DNA from: Candidatus Poribacteria bacterium
Lineage (GTDB): Bacteria > Poribacteria > WGA-4E > WGA-3G
Length of the DNA: 64,000 nt
NCBI GenBank assembly: GCA_009841255.1
Contig: VXMD01000083.1
Location: forward strand, 1-64,000
Direction of reading: 5' to 3'
Below, piece by piece: positions 1 to 8,494 of the stretch. Position 1 is the stretch's first letter, and each line of letters begins with the position of its first letter. The translations under genes and the position numbers were made by a program. The notes beneath the pieces are model-generated. The model worked only from the letters and a program-made list of their open reading frames with translations. It was not told where the DNA came from and did no database searches.

Positions 1-345
1 ATAGATTCGCATAAATCTGACAATATGTCAACTTATTTACGGGCTTTACTATAAAATATAGAGGGCGAGGATACAATCCTCGCCAACAAGGGGGCGGATG
101 GTTTCTTATGAAGTGTAAACATATTTTTAGAATCTACTGTATTTGGGTAATTCTATAAAGAATAGCCTTCACTTAAGAGGGTCAGGACCTACGCAAAATC
201 AAAGAATTAGATCTATCATCACGCAATCGGTGCAGTTGGGAAACCGCTACTCCCGGGGATATGTCGGGAATTGGAATTCCCTCCTACAGGAGAACGGAAC
301 ATTCAGCAAAAACGTTTGAATTCACCGGCGTAATATGCTATGATG
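1..345. other. intergenic stretch with palindromes
   Basis: No convincing gene. It holds an imperfect palindrome around 63-84 (GGCGAGG, spacer, CCTCGCC) and a REP-like unit at 266-287. A fragment at about 185-194 resembles the left end (GGACTTACGC with one mismatch) of the repeat seen near 50.3, 50.9 and 52.2 kb. Confidence 0.5.
266..287 (-). repeat. REP-like palindrome with GTAG head
   Basis: GGGAATT-GG-AATTCCC (266-281) followed by TC and then CTAC (284-287). Read on the minus strand it starts with GTAG and then the hairpin, the layout of REP elements handled by RAYT transposases. Confidence 0.5.
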
Positions 346-1536
346 TTAGCGGCGTGGAAAGAATGTATCAATTCCTGCTTCAATGTCTTCAATGGGATGT
401 CCGTGTTGCTGCTGATACGTTTCGTGGGTGTCACGCTCTGTCACTGTTAGATCGCTCAGCGGGAAAGTAATGGCTTCTCTGCTACGATTCCCGGATTCGT
501 TCATAGCGATGTTCATCTCTTGGTCTTGCCTAGCGAGTGCTGCACCGTATTCGGGTTCCGTATCGTTAAGCACAGCTGTGGCGATGCTGAGCAGCTCATC
601 TGCTACTGCCATTTGTCTCTCAGAAATGGCATAGTCCTTGAGTGGGTTTTCCCATGTCACGGTCTGTTCAGGTAATTGCAACTCGATCTTTTCAATGACT
701 TCGACACCATCTACGTCGATTGTGGTTTGCTCGGGGCGGTAAGCGATGCCGAGTGCGCCAGATTGTAGATCCTCTGCGGGTGTTACGTAGATATCCTCAC
801 CGACAATGGTGCCTTTGCTGCCATCAATCTGCGAAATGCCGGTTTGCCCGCGTCCCAAGGATCGGGCATGGATAACGTTGGAATACACCATGAGGGCGGT
901 GGCGTTGTTGTCGAATTCAATGAAGGCGAGGCTCCAGTTGTCGCTTGTATGATGCCGCTTCATTCGGTCGATAATCGGAATTACGGGGCTTGTTTGCGTG
1001 ATACCGAGCATGGATTTCGGTTCACCCCCCGCACGGAGACGGAGCATGCTCATTCCATGATGACCCCCTTCATGGAAAATTCGGTAGATCCGAGCGACCT
1101 CGCCGATAATGTCTGCTTCAATAACCTTTGACAAAAACCGCTCACGTGGCACACGGTAATAATTTTCAGCGATCTCAAGTCTGACATTATTTGCTTTGGC
1201 ACGTTCAATCATCAGGTCTGCTGTGGGGAGTGTAACAGTAATAGGGGTTTCACAAAGGATGTGAACGCCGGCATCTGCCATAAAGCATGCAATCGCGTGA
1301 TGTGCGAGCGCCGGAGCAGTAATATCAACGACATCGAGTTGTTCATGTGCGACGAGATCTCGGACGTTGGTGTACGGGTTCGCGCCATACTCGTTAGCGT
1401 AGTGCGTTGCTACTTCTTCGTCCATATCGCAAATTGCGACGAGATTGTAAATATGTTTGAGTTTCGCAATAACAGGCAGATGTGCGCCACTGCCTCGCCT
1501 TCCTGCACCAATTAAAGCGATGTTGAGTTTGGACAT
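346..1536 (-). CDS. Gfo/Idh/MocA family oxidoreductase
   Basis: Probable NAD(P)-dependent sugar or inositol dehydrogenase of 396 residues. The N-terminal Rossmann fold shows IALIGAGRRGSG at residues 6-17. The usual EKP active-site motif appears as CETP (95-98), so the conserved Lys is replaced by Thr; catalysis may differ from the family norm. The C-terminal half matches the alpha/beta substrate domain of the family. A clear TAAGGAGA ribosome site lies 6-7 nt before ATG at 1536. It stands alone, divergent from the permease gene at 1841. Substrate cannot be told from sequence. Confidence 0.85.
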   Translation of the reverse strand: MSKLNIALIGAGRRGSGAHLPVIAKLKHIYNLVAICDMDEEVATHYANEYGANPYTNVRDLVAHEQLDVVDITAPALAHHAIACFMADAGVHILCETPITVTLPTADLMIERAKANNVRLEIAENYYRVPRERFLSKVIEADIIGEVARIYRIFHEGGHHGMSMLRLRAGGEPKSMLGITQTSPVIPIIDRMKRHHTSDNWSLAFIEFDNNATALMVYSNVIHARSLGRGQTGISQIDGSKGTIVGEDIYVTPAEDLQSGALGIAYRPEQTTIDVDGVEVIEKIELQLPEQTVTWENPLKDYAISERQMAVADELLSIATAVLNDTEPEYGAALARQDQEMNIAMNESGNRSREAITFPLSDLTVTERDTHETYQQQHGHPIEDIEAGIDTFFPRR

Positions 1537-1627
1537 GGAAGTCTCCTTAACTACATAATACCAAATCTGAAAAATAAATTCGCATTTCAGAGATTTTGAA
1601 ACTCATAGGAAGTTTCTGCATGTCAGA

Positions 1628-1650
1628 GGCGCAATGAATTGCGCCACTAC
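1628..1650 (-). repeat. REP-like palindrome with GTAG head
   Basis: GGCGCAAT-GA-ATTGCGCC (1628-1645) followed by ACTAC. On the minus strand this is GTAG plus a near-perfect 8-bp stem. Confidence 0.65.
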
Positions 1651-1770
1651 GAACGGTTTTTTCGCGAATGAGAAACGTTTATTCAGAATGGGAACTCATG
1701 TGTTTCGTTTGTAATGAAGATAGCAGTTTTATAGAAATGTGTCAACGGGAAACATGGGTTCCCTAAATAT

Positions 1771-1795
1771 GGGCAGGCACAAGGCCTGCCCCTAC
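1771..1795 (-). repeat. REP-like palindrome with GTAG head
   Basis: GGGCAGGC, spacer ACAAG, GCCTGCCC, then CTAC (1792-1795). A close relative of the units at 13846-13870 and 24692-24712. Confidence 0.7.
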
Positions 1796-1840
1796 ATTAT
1801 CTCACAAACAGAGAGATTTACGGTAGTCGGTAAAAAAATC

Positions 1841-2599
1841 ATGTTCGCCATCATCCTCAAAGAACTCCATTGCTATTGTAATTCTACCAAGTATCGGCGC
1901 ATCCAGTTTCTGATTATATGTGCTCTCGCACTGCTCCTGTTCATAGCAACAGTCGAATTCTACGCCGATAGCCGGACGGGAAAACCTATTGATGTCGGGA
2001 AACAAACGTATATGCTTTTTATCATCGCCCTTTTCATTGTGCCATTTTGGGTGCCACGGCATGCCGTTGATGCGTGGTGTATGGAAGGCACCCGAAGGCC
2101 TCATCATGCCCGCCCACGAGAATATGGACAGAATGGAGCACTTCTCGCCCTAACGCCATTGGCAAATTGGCAAATCTTGATAGGTAAACTCAGTGCAATT
2201 GTGGTATGGGCAGTGTGGAGTATTTGGCTAACCATTCCACTGTTGGCACTTTCAAACTACATCGGCGGTTTAGCAATAACGCAATTGGTGAGATGTGGGG
2301 CAGTCTTATTGGTAAGTTGTATTTTCTATGCGCTTATCGGTGTCAGTTTCGCGTTATGGAATCCTCCCATTGGGGCAAAGCGTATAAGTTACGGGCTTGT
2401 TCTGCTCACCACTTTTCTCCCACTGGTTCCAGTGCCGCCCTTTAACGTAATTCCGATGTTCGCGGCGATAAGTCCATTGTGTGCACTATTGTCAATCCTC
2501 AACGCGGACCCAACGCAGCTATGGGTATGGAACATTGGGCTGTTTTGCACACTATTTTTGTTGTTTCTCCCTATCCTGCTTAAACAGATGCGTTTCTGA
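1841..2599 (+). CDS. ABC-2-type transporter permease-like membrane protein
   Basis: Integral membrane protein of 252 residues. Hydrophobic segments lie around residues 22-42, 58-76, 118-142, 150-172, 185-205 and 222-246. The stretch LLALTPLANWQILIGKL resembles the 'TPLS..EIL.GK' segment of ABC-2 permeases. I chose ATG 1841 because the open frame further upstream translates a REP-like palindrome. No ATPase gene is adjacent. The giant membrane protein follows 44 nt downstream on the same strand and the two are probably co-transcribed. Permease assignment rests on that motif and topology, so treat it as probable. Confidence 0.6.
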   Translation: MFAIILKELHCYCNSTKYRRIQFLIICALALLLFIATVEFYADSRTGKPIDVGKQTYMLFIIALFIVPFWVPRHAVDAWCMEGTRRPHHARPREYGQNGALLALTPLANWQILIGKLSAIVVWAVWSIWLTIPLLALSNYIGGLAITQLVRCGAVLLVSCIFYALIGVSFALWNPPIGAKRISYGLVLLTTFLPLVPVPPFNVIPMFAAISPLCALLSILNADPTQLWVWNIGLFCTLFLLFLPILLKQMRF

Positions 2600-2643
2600 A
2601 CCGGCTGTGCCCTTCAGCAACAGAAAGGTCCATAAATAAAAAA

Positions 2644-4590
2644 ATGGCGCAAACATCAAGATACTCACCCAACATTCAAGAAACACCGCAAACCGCACAC
2701 CCTGGTGTTACCTTTCGCGCTATTTTGATCGGCATTGTCCTCATACCGCCAAATACCTATTTTATCATGGCGAACCATCTCCGTTACTGGAGTACCTTAC
2801 CCACAACGATGTCGCTGATTTACAATGTTGTGGTCACATTGGTCGTGTTGACGTGCCTCAATTTCTTGCTCAAATGGGTATCCCCCCGTTTCGCGCTCCG
2901 ACAGGGAGAACTGCTGACTATCTACGTTATCCTCTCTATCTCATCGGCAATCGCGGGGCACGATATGATGCAGACCGTCGTGCCTGTTATTCCGAACGGA
3001 TTCTGGTTCGCGACGCCAGAAAACGAATGGCAACAACTCTTCTGGCGACATCTACCGAATTGGATGACGCTCAGTGAGTTGTCTGTCTTGCAAGATTTCT
3101 ACGATGGTGATACAACCTTTTACACACAAAGGTATCTGGCAGCGTGGTGGGAACCGATTTTATGGTGGACTATTTTTCTCTCCGTGCTGATTTGGGTGAT
3201 GATTTGTATCGACTTGCTTCTCCGGAAGCAGTGGATTGAACGTGAGCGGCTCAGCTACCCGATCGTCCGTCTGCCGATAGAAATGACATACTCGGATGGA
3301 CGCCTCTTCAAAAACGGGATGTTCTGGGCGGGCTTCGCGATCGCCGGCGGTATCGACTTAATTAATGGTATCCATGCCTTCTTTCCAACATTTCCAGAGA
3401 TACCGGTTCGTAAGGCAGACCTCGGCATCTATTTCACTGAAAAACCGTGGGATGCCATGGGCTGGACCCCCGTCTATATTCTGTCATTCGGTGTAGGGCT
3501 TGCTTTTTTAATGCCGTTGGAGATGTCGTTTTCGCTCTGGTTTTTCTATCTGTTTTGGAAAGGGGAACGCATTTTGGGACGGGCAATGGGACTTCAAGTG
3601 CTGCCTGGCTTTCCCTACGACGGACCACAAGGTGTAGGTGCGTATCTGGCGATCGCCTGCTTTGGACTCTATGGTGGACGTAGGCATTTTTATGCGATAT
3701 TCAGGAACTTGATACGGAAAGAAGACCCAAACCTGCCACCTGAAATGCGAGACACAACGGATTATCGGTGGCCAGTGGCAGGGCTGATCGGTGGTGTTCT
3801 CTTTCTGTTCATTTTCTCAAACCGAGGCGGGATGGCGATCTGGATGATAGCGTTGTATTTCGCCATTTACTATCTACTTGCGTTGGGAATTACACGCGTT
3901 CGCGCTGAGGTTGGTCCCCCAACTCATGAGATGTTTGTAGCAAACCCCCGACAATTTATCATAGATTCGCTCGGCTCGCGCATGATTCCGCCCCCGAGTC
4001 TAACGATGATGTCACTCTATTTTGCGTTCAATCGTGGATACCGTGCGCACCCAATGCCTCATACATTGGAAGGTTTTAAACTTGTGGAAGTGGCGAATAT
4101 GCGGGCAGGACGGATGGTCGTGGCACTGATGTGCGGTGTTTTTTTCGGGATTCTCGCTTCATTTTGGGCATATCTGGTGGTATCCTACAAGATAGGTGCG
4201 AATCCTGGGTTGGGCACCGGCGGTTATAATATGCTTCGCTCGTGGCTCTACTATCCGACAGAAACGAATATCCCCGCAGTGACGTTTATGGGGGTCGGAT
4301 TCCTATTTACGGGATTGCTGTGGTGGATGCGTACCCGTTTCCCGATGTTCCCGTTTCATCCTACCGGTTATGCAGTGGCGAGTAGCATGTGGACCTTTGG
4401 CTGGCTCTGGTTCTCGGTGTTGATTAGTTGGGCAATCAAAAACCTCATCTTGCGGTTCGGTGGGATTCGGCTTTATCATCGCGTATTACCGCTCTTTTTG
4501 GGACTGATTCTCGGTCAGTTTATTGTGGGCGGGACATGGGTGCTGATTCGACTAATTTGGGGTATCTCTGTTTATTCGTTTTATCGATAG
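2644..4590 (+). CDS. large polytopic membrane protein, DUF6785/DUF6784 type
   Basis: A 648-residue protein with at least 12 hydrophobic segments and no assigned function. Sequence and layout match the paralogue at 17794-19755. Shared landmarks are PxNxxF/W in the first helix region, SRFALRQGEL/SALTQGE, a GHD motif near residue 102, a WWT..L..VMICI..LLRKQW segment, and ITRVRAE(V/L)GPP.HEM near residues 417-433. I recall these as DUF6785 (N-terminal) plus DUF6784 (C-terminal). The fold looks transporter-like, but that is inference. Start ATG 2644 follows the permease gene closely. Confidence 0.75.
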   Translation: MAQTSRYSPNIQETPQTAHPGVTFRAILIGIVLIPPNTYFIMANHLRYWSTLPTTMSLIYNVVVTLVVLTCLNFLLKWVSPRFALRQGELLTIYVILSISSAIAGHDMMQTVVPVIPNGFWFATPENEWQQLFWRHLPNWMTLSELSVLQDFYDGDTTFYTQRYLAAWWEPILWWTIFLSVLIWVMICIDLLLRKQWIERERLSYPIVRLPIEMTYSDGRLFKNGMFWAGFAIAGGIDLINGIHAFFPTFPEIPVRKADLGIYFTEKPWDAMGWTPVYILSFGVGLAFLMPLEMSFSLWFFYLFWKGERILGRAMGLQVLPGFPYDGPQGVGAYLAIACFGLYGGRRHFYAIFRNLIRKEDPNLPPEMRDTTDYRWPVAGLIGGVLFLFIFSNRGGMAIWMIALYFAIYYLLALGITRVRAEVGPPTHEMFVANPRQFIIDSLGSRMIPPPSLTMMSLYFAFNRGYRAHPMPHTLEGFKLVEVANMRAGRMVVALMCGVFFGILASFWAYLVVSYKIGANPGLGTGGYNMLRSWLYYPTETNIPAVTFMGVGFLFTGLLWWMRTRFPMFPFHPTGYAVASSMWTFGWLWFSVLISWAIKNLILRFGGIRLYHRVLPLFLGLILGQFIVGGTWVLIRLIWGISVYSFYR

Positions 4591-4713
4591 GTTATCTGAA
4601 TAGCAGAAGCCCGCGCGGCGGCGGGAGTTGCCTGCCTGCGCGCCGAACTCAACCGCCTGCGGGGGAACCCTTAAGTCATCGCACAAGGCAGAGCCACGAT
4701 CAGAAGATCGCTC

Positions 4714-5511
4714 TTACACGTACCCAGCAAATTCATCTCGAACACGCACTTTATCTGCGTCATCACCGAAACCAAGACTAAACCAACCTGCATAGCCGCG
4801 CCCATTCAACTGCGCAAATAAATCCGCAAAATCAATCGTCCCTTCGCCGGGGATGAGATGGATTTCATACTCACCGGTATTGTCGTTGAGACGGACCTGA
4901 CCGATGTTCTCTACACCGAAGGCATCCAAAAATCCCCGCCATCCTTCAGGAACGAGATGCCCGTGTGCAACATTAAACGCCCACTTGAGATATGGAGAAC
5001 GAAGGGCATCGAAAAACCAGAGTGTCTCTTCAACATTATGGGGAATGTAATGGATTTCAGCATGCTCCGGTTCCCGATTGTGATTTTCAAAGAAGATAAG
5101 GATTTCTGCCTGTTCTGCTTTGTCAACTAACCGCTGGATGCGTTCAATCGCAACATCTCGACGTTGGGCGACATCTCCGAAGTGATACCCCCCATGCCCA
5201 ATGAGCCAACCGCATCCAAGCCGTTGCGCAAGCTCTAAATTTGCAAAAAGGTAGGTATCGACGGCTTCAGACATAATCGGCACGTACTCGGCATTGTTGA
5301 TTGCCGACGAAGGGTGAATACCCATAGCGATTTCATGTCTGTCACAGAGGTCTCGGACCCTGCGAACACGCGCTGCGTCAAACGAGGCTATGTCATTTGG
5401 AGGCACATCGGCTTGGAAGTCGATATATCCAAACCCATTTTCCGCCGCCCATTGGATCGATTCCTCGATCGGTTTATTTTTTGGAGCATCAAAACCAAAA
5501 CGCTCTTTCAT
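4714..5511 (-). CDS. sugar phosphate isomerase/epimerase (xylose isomerase-like TIM barrel)
   Basis: A TIM barrel of about 265 residues from the AP-endonuclease-2/xylose-isomerase-like group. Metal-site landmarks are GHGGYHFGD, FFENHN, FNVAHGHL and a final HLIPGEGTIDF segment. The frame stays open to 5586, but the start is better placed at ATG 5511: the upstream gene ends with TAG at 5513-5515, leaving one nucleotide before this ATG, a typical translational coupling. It likely acts on a sugar or sugar acid in the same catabolic operon as the GH-like gene and sulfatase. Confidence 0.8.
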   Translation of the reverse strand: MKERFGFDAPKNKPIEESIQWAAENGFGYIDFQADVPPNDIASFDAARVRRVRDLCDRHEIAMGIHPSSAINNAEYVPIMSEAVDTYLFANLELAQRLGCGWLIGHGGYHFGDVAQRRDVAIERIQRLVDKAEQAEILIFFENHNREPEHAEIHYIPHNVEETLWFFDALRSPYLKWAFNVAHGHLVPEGWRGFLDAFGVENIGQVRLNDNTGEYEIHLIPGEGTIDFADLFAQLNGRGYAGWFSLGFGDDADKVRVRDEFAGYV

Positions 5512-5512
5512 A

Positions 5513-6748
5513 CTATTCTGCAAATTCTCTGCCCTCCCGTTGTGCAGTCTCCCATTTTCGGTGTGTTGCAAAGAGTTTAACCTCAAAGGGACGCATCCGC
5601 GTTACGAACGATCCATCAGATACAGTGGTCTTCTCTTCCCCATAGAGTTCTACAAACTCGATGCCGTTGAGAGCATCCAATCCGATGACCTCTACTCCCA
5701 TGTGGGCATGTTCATCTTCATTGACAAGGACAACAAGCCAGTCTCGCCCGATTCTCCGAGCCGTAATGCTCACACCGCGTAGCGAAGTGGGGATGGGTAT
5801 ATCGGTACGTCCATCATCAATCACTTGCACCGTGACATACCGCTCAATTGGTGCTGTGAGAAAGGGTTGAAGTGCGGCGAGTTCGCTCGTTAAGGCGTAA
5901 AGCGATTGTCGAAACGCCTCTTTTTCACTGGATTTGAGATAACTGGACCCCCAATACAAAATGCCTCTCGCGCCGTGTGTAATGCAGGCATACGCCATCA
6001 GGCGCGACTCAGCAAAGGTCGGAAACGCGACGATGTCGGTGTCTCCATCATCCAAATCGTTCCATGTAAACCCCTGAAGCACCATCCATACAGGTCTACC
6101 TTTGCCGACCCGTCTCCAACGGTCCGTGGAATCAGCAAGGCGGATAGCGGGACGCCCCTCCGCTCGAATCGGATAATCGTCACATCCAGTGATGTCCACG
6201 AAATCGATATATTGTCGGACAAATTTCAGGTCGCTGTCACGCGCTTCATTTATCCAAACCTGTCGATTGTATGGGTCCACACTGCGGATGAATTCAACAG
6301 CCTCCCGCATCTTGGGCATAATTTCCGCCGCCTGTTCCTCAGAATACTCTATAGCGAGCGGCGTCTGCATCCACCATTCGCCCTTATTCGGGAACACCGC
6401 CAATTGATCTTGTTTCCAGAGCCCACTATATGCGGTGAAGCTCCACACGACCTCATCTGGACCTTCCCATACAGCGAGTGCGGGGTGCGCTGCAAGCGTA
6501 CGGATCTGCTCCTGAAACTCGGGTGTCGCACCGGATCGAAGGCCCAACGGTACCCACCCCATCATCCCGTGTGCCTGTGCGCGATCGAGTGAATCCGTGT
6601 TCCCACATCGAATGAGATTGACACCCGCTTCTGCCATATCTCTGAGCGCGTCATCATCAGCAGGATGTTCATAAAACCCGATCGGAAAAAGCCGTCGTCC
6701 ATCCTGCGTGAGAAACCCGTCGCCGTGTCCATAGAGAATATCATTCAT
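5513..6748 (-). CDS. glycoside hydrolase-like TIM-barrel protein
   Basis: Protein of 411 residues without an obvious signal peptide. The N-terminal part (DGRRLFPIGFYEHP, then MAEAGVNLIRCGN) resembles barrels of beta-galactosidase-like and clan GH-A enzymes. The segment AVWEGPDEVVW near residues 92-103 and the later ITHGARGILYWG are consistent with that, the Glu near residue 94 being a possible acid/base. A beta-rich tail follows from about residue 310. It ends 1 nt before the epimerase start. Its start abuts the repeated leader element (6748 onward), whose CCGCAAGGG supplies the ribosome site. Substrate unknown. Confidence 0.6.
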   Translation of the reverse strand: MNDILYGHGDGFLTQDGRRLFPIGFYEHPADDDALRDMAEAGVNLIRCGNTDSLDRAQAHGMMGWVPLGLRSGATPEFQEQIRTLAAHPALAVWEGPDEVVWSFTAYSGLWKQDQLAVFPNKGEWWMQTPLAIEYSEEQAAEIMPKMREAVEFIRSVDPYNRQVWINEARDSDLKFVRQYIDFVDITGCDDYPIRAEGRPAIRLADSTDRWRRVGKGRPVWMVLQGFTWNDLDDGDTDIVAFPTFAESRLMAYACITHGARGILYWGSSYLKSSEKEAFRQSLYALTSELAALQPFLTAPIERYVTVQVIDDGRTDIPIPTSLRGVSITARRIGRDWLVVLVNEDEHAHMGVEVIGLDALNGIEFVELYGEEKTTVSDGSFVTRMRPFEVKLFATHRKWETAQREGREFAE

Positions 6749-6853
6749 TTTTTAATTTTCCCTTGCGGATAAGTTTCGCGGTTTGTGATTTAAAAGTTTG
6801 CGTATTCAAGCTGAAGAAACACCCAAGCAAAAACCCTGCGCCGTTGTTGCAGA
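6748..6853 (+). repeat. interspersed leader repeat, copy 1
   Basis: Begins TTTTTAATTTTCCCTTGCGG and ends near TGCGCCGTTGTTGCAG. Its left edge touches the start codon of the minus-strand gene at 6748, so the transcript there reads CCGCAAGGGAAAATTAAAAA before ATG. Confidence 0.65.
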
Positions 6854-6854
6854 C

Positions 6855-6942
6855 TTTTTAATTTTACCTTGCGGAGGAACGACAGACGTTTAAACTATAA
6901 AGTGCGTTCCATAAAGCCGCCTGCGCCGTTGTTGCAGGCTAC
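6855..6942 (+). repeat. interspersed leader repeat, copy 2, with REP-like end
   Basis: Starts TTTTTAATTTTACCTTGCGG and ends with the hairpin GCCTGC-loop-GCAGG followed by CTAC (6939-6942). It lies tail to head with copy 1, in the gap between the sulfatase and the GH-like gene. Confidence 0.65.
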
Positions 6943-6978
6943 ATCTCCGCGTAAGGTTTCTCACGGACTCGTATATCC

Positions 6979-8358
6979 TTACGCGAATAGGTAGTTTTCC
7001 CACCATGCGACGTAATCCGCATCGCTTATATCGTGTGAGAGTCCACGTTTTTCCATGTCCTGCTTGAATCTTCCGGCCATATTTTCGTCCCAATACGCGG
7101 TAACCTCTGCGGATTCAGGTATATCACCCATGTCGCCTGTCTCTGCTATCCACGCATCGAGCTGCGCGGCGAGTCTGTTTCGGACGGTGTCATAGTCTGG
7201 ATCAGCGGCGAGGTTATTAATTTCATAGGGATCCGCTTCCAAATCATACAACTCTTCGGCGGACCGCGTCTGTTTCATGAAATGCTGTTGCGCGGGCGAT
7301 AACTTACCCTCTGCGGATAACAACGGCATCAATGCCCAGAGTGGATACTGCTGTTTCTTGTAGCCGTTGAATTGCATATAGGGACGCTCAGGGTGATAAT
7401 TGCGAATGAGTTTATAGCGGTGCGTTCGGACACAACGGATTCTGTCATCCGTTCCGTCGCACCGATCCCGCGCCGCGAAAATGGCGTCGCGCGATGTTGC
7501 ATCTGCTCCGAGGAAAACTTGCCCTTGCATGAAGTCAGGAATGTCAATGCCCGCGAGCGATAGCGTTGTCGGTGCGAAATCAACGCCGCTGATGAGTTTG
7601 TCATCGACGGTGTTGGGTTCAACATGTCGGGGACCTCGAACGATGAGTGGAATATGGGTGCCGCCATCATAGAGGAACTGCTTGCAACGGATATGTGCGC
7701 GTCCGTGATCGCTCATAAAGAAAATGATAGTGTTGTTGGAGAGCCCTTCATCATCCAGCCGTTTGAGAATTTGTCCGACCTTTTTATCTAAAATCTGAAT
7801 GCTCTCAAGGTAGAGTGCCCAATCCTTTCGAACAAGGGGATGGTCGGGATAGTAAGGCGGTAACTCGACCTCCTCAGGGGAAATAGGACGTTCTGGATCC
7901 GGCTTGAAGACGCGATGTGTATCCGGGATGTTAATCTGGGCGTAAAAGGGTTGTCCTTCGGCGCGTTCGCGCCAGTCAATACCGTCAAAGGGATGTTCGC
8001 GCTGAAAGTTGAAATCGGTTTTCCCGGGACGCTCATAAGGGGGTCCTGGACTGTTGCAGGTAAAATAGCCTGCTTCCCGGAAACAATCGGTGATAAGTTT
8101 CATATCCGCCCGTAACGGCTTATCACGATTGCTGCGATGGTTGTGGGCGTCAAAGTGGGTCTGATAGGTCCCCGTAATCAGCGCAGAGCGACTTGGCGAG
8201 CAGACGGGACAGGTGACGAAAGCATTCGTATAGCGAACGCCTTCGGATGCGATTCGGTCAATATTTGGTGTCGCAACCGCAGGTGTGCCGTAACAGCCAA
8301 GGTCGGGCGAGATATCTTCGCCATAAATCCAGAGGACATTCGGTTGTGTTGTAGGCAT
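6979..8358 (-). CDS. sulfatase (arylsulfatase family, formylglycine type)
   Basis: A 459-residue S1-type sulfatase. The formylglycine signature is CSPSR at residues 53-57 (context VCSPSRSAL). Other family landmarks are GEDISPDLGCYG near the N terminus (metal-binding Asp) and MSDHG (catalytic metal site, near residue 216). No signal peptide is visible, so it may act in the cytoplasm on imported sulfated sugars or use another export route. It needs a formylglycine-generating or anSME-type maturase, not in this window. The ribosome site comes from the leader repeat directly before ATG 8358. Likely part of the cluster with the PhyH genes upstream. Confidence 0.93.
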   Translation of the reverse strand: MPTTQPNVLWIYGEDISPDLGCYGTPAVATPNIDRIASEGVRYTNAFVTCPVCSPSRSALITGTYQTHFDAHNHRSNRDKPLRADMKLITDCFREAGYFTCNSPGPPYERPGKTDFNFQREHPFDGIDWRERAEGQPFYAQINIPDTHRVFKPDPERPISPEEVELPPYYPDHPLVRKDWALYLESIQILDKKVGQILKRLDDEGLSNNTIIFFMSDHGRAHIRCKQFLYDGGTHIPLIVRGPRHVEPNTVDDKLISGVDFAPTTLSLAGIDIPDFMQGQVFLGADATSRDAIFAARDRCDGTDDRIRCVRTHRYKLIRNYHPERPYMQFNGYKKQQYPLWALMPLLSAEGKLSPAQQHFMKQTRSAEELYDLEADPYEINNLAADPDYDTVRNRLAAQLDAWIAETGDMGDIPESAEVTAYWDENMAGRFKQDMEKRGLSHDISDADYVAWWENYLFA

Positions 8359-8445
8359 ATTTTAATTGTTCCTTGCGGATAAGTATCAGTTGCTTGTATC
8401 TTGACATTCTTCGCTTTCGAGTCGCCTGCGCCGTTGTTGCAGGCT
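8359..8445 (+). repeat. interspersed leader repeat, copy 3
   Basis: TTTTAATTGTTCCTTGCGG directly beside the sulfatase start, ending in the GCCTGC-loop-GCAGGC hairpin at 8424-8444. Here the hairpin is followed by TTGGG instead of CTAC. Confidence 0.6.
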
Positions 8446-8463
8446 TGGGTTTCGTTAGGTCCG

Positions 8464-8486
8464 CATAAACTAACAACTTATGCTAC
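8464..8486 (-). repeat. REP-like palindrome with GTAG head
   Basis: CATAAACT-AAC-AACTTATG followed by CTAC (8483-8486). Same subfamily as 17765-17787, 51007-51029 and 52264-52286, which keep the AAC loop. Confidence 0.6.
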
Positions 8487-8494
8487 AAGTAAAA

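Larger units (their letters stand above)
1537..1840. other. intergenic region with two REP-like palindromes
   Basis: Divergent intergenic region between the oxidoreductase and the permease gene. Apart from the palindromes at 1628-1650 and 1771-1795 I see no gene. An open frame runs from 1739 into the permease, but it translates the palindrome and is not a credible coding extension. Confidence 0.6.

Noticed and set aside
1739-1840. N-terminal extension of the permease gene
   Set aside because: The extension translates a REP-like palindrome and has no ribosome site; ATG 1841 begins the membrane protein sensibly.
4591-4713. A small RNA or riboswitch in the GC-rich 3' gap
   Set aside because: There is an imperfect GATC/GATC stem and a few CG-rich runs but no known fold or conserved core.
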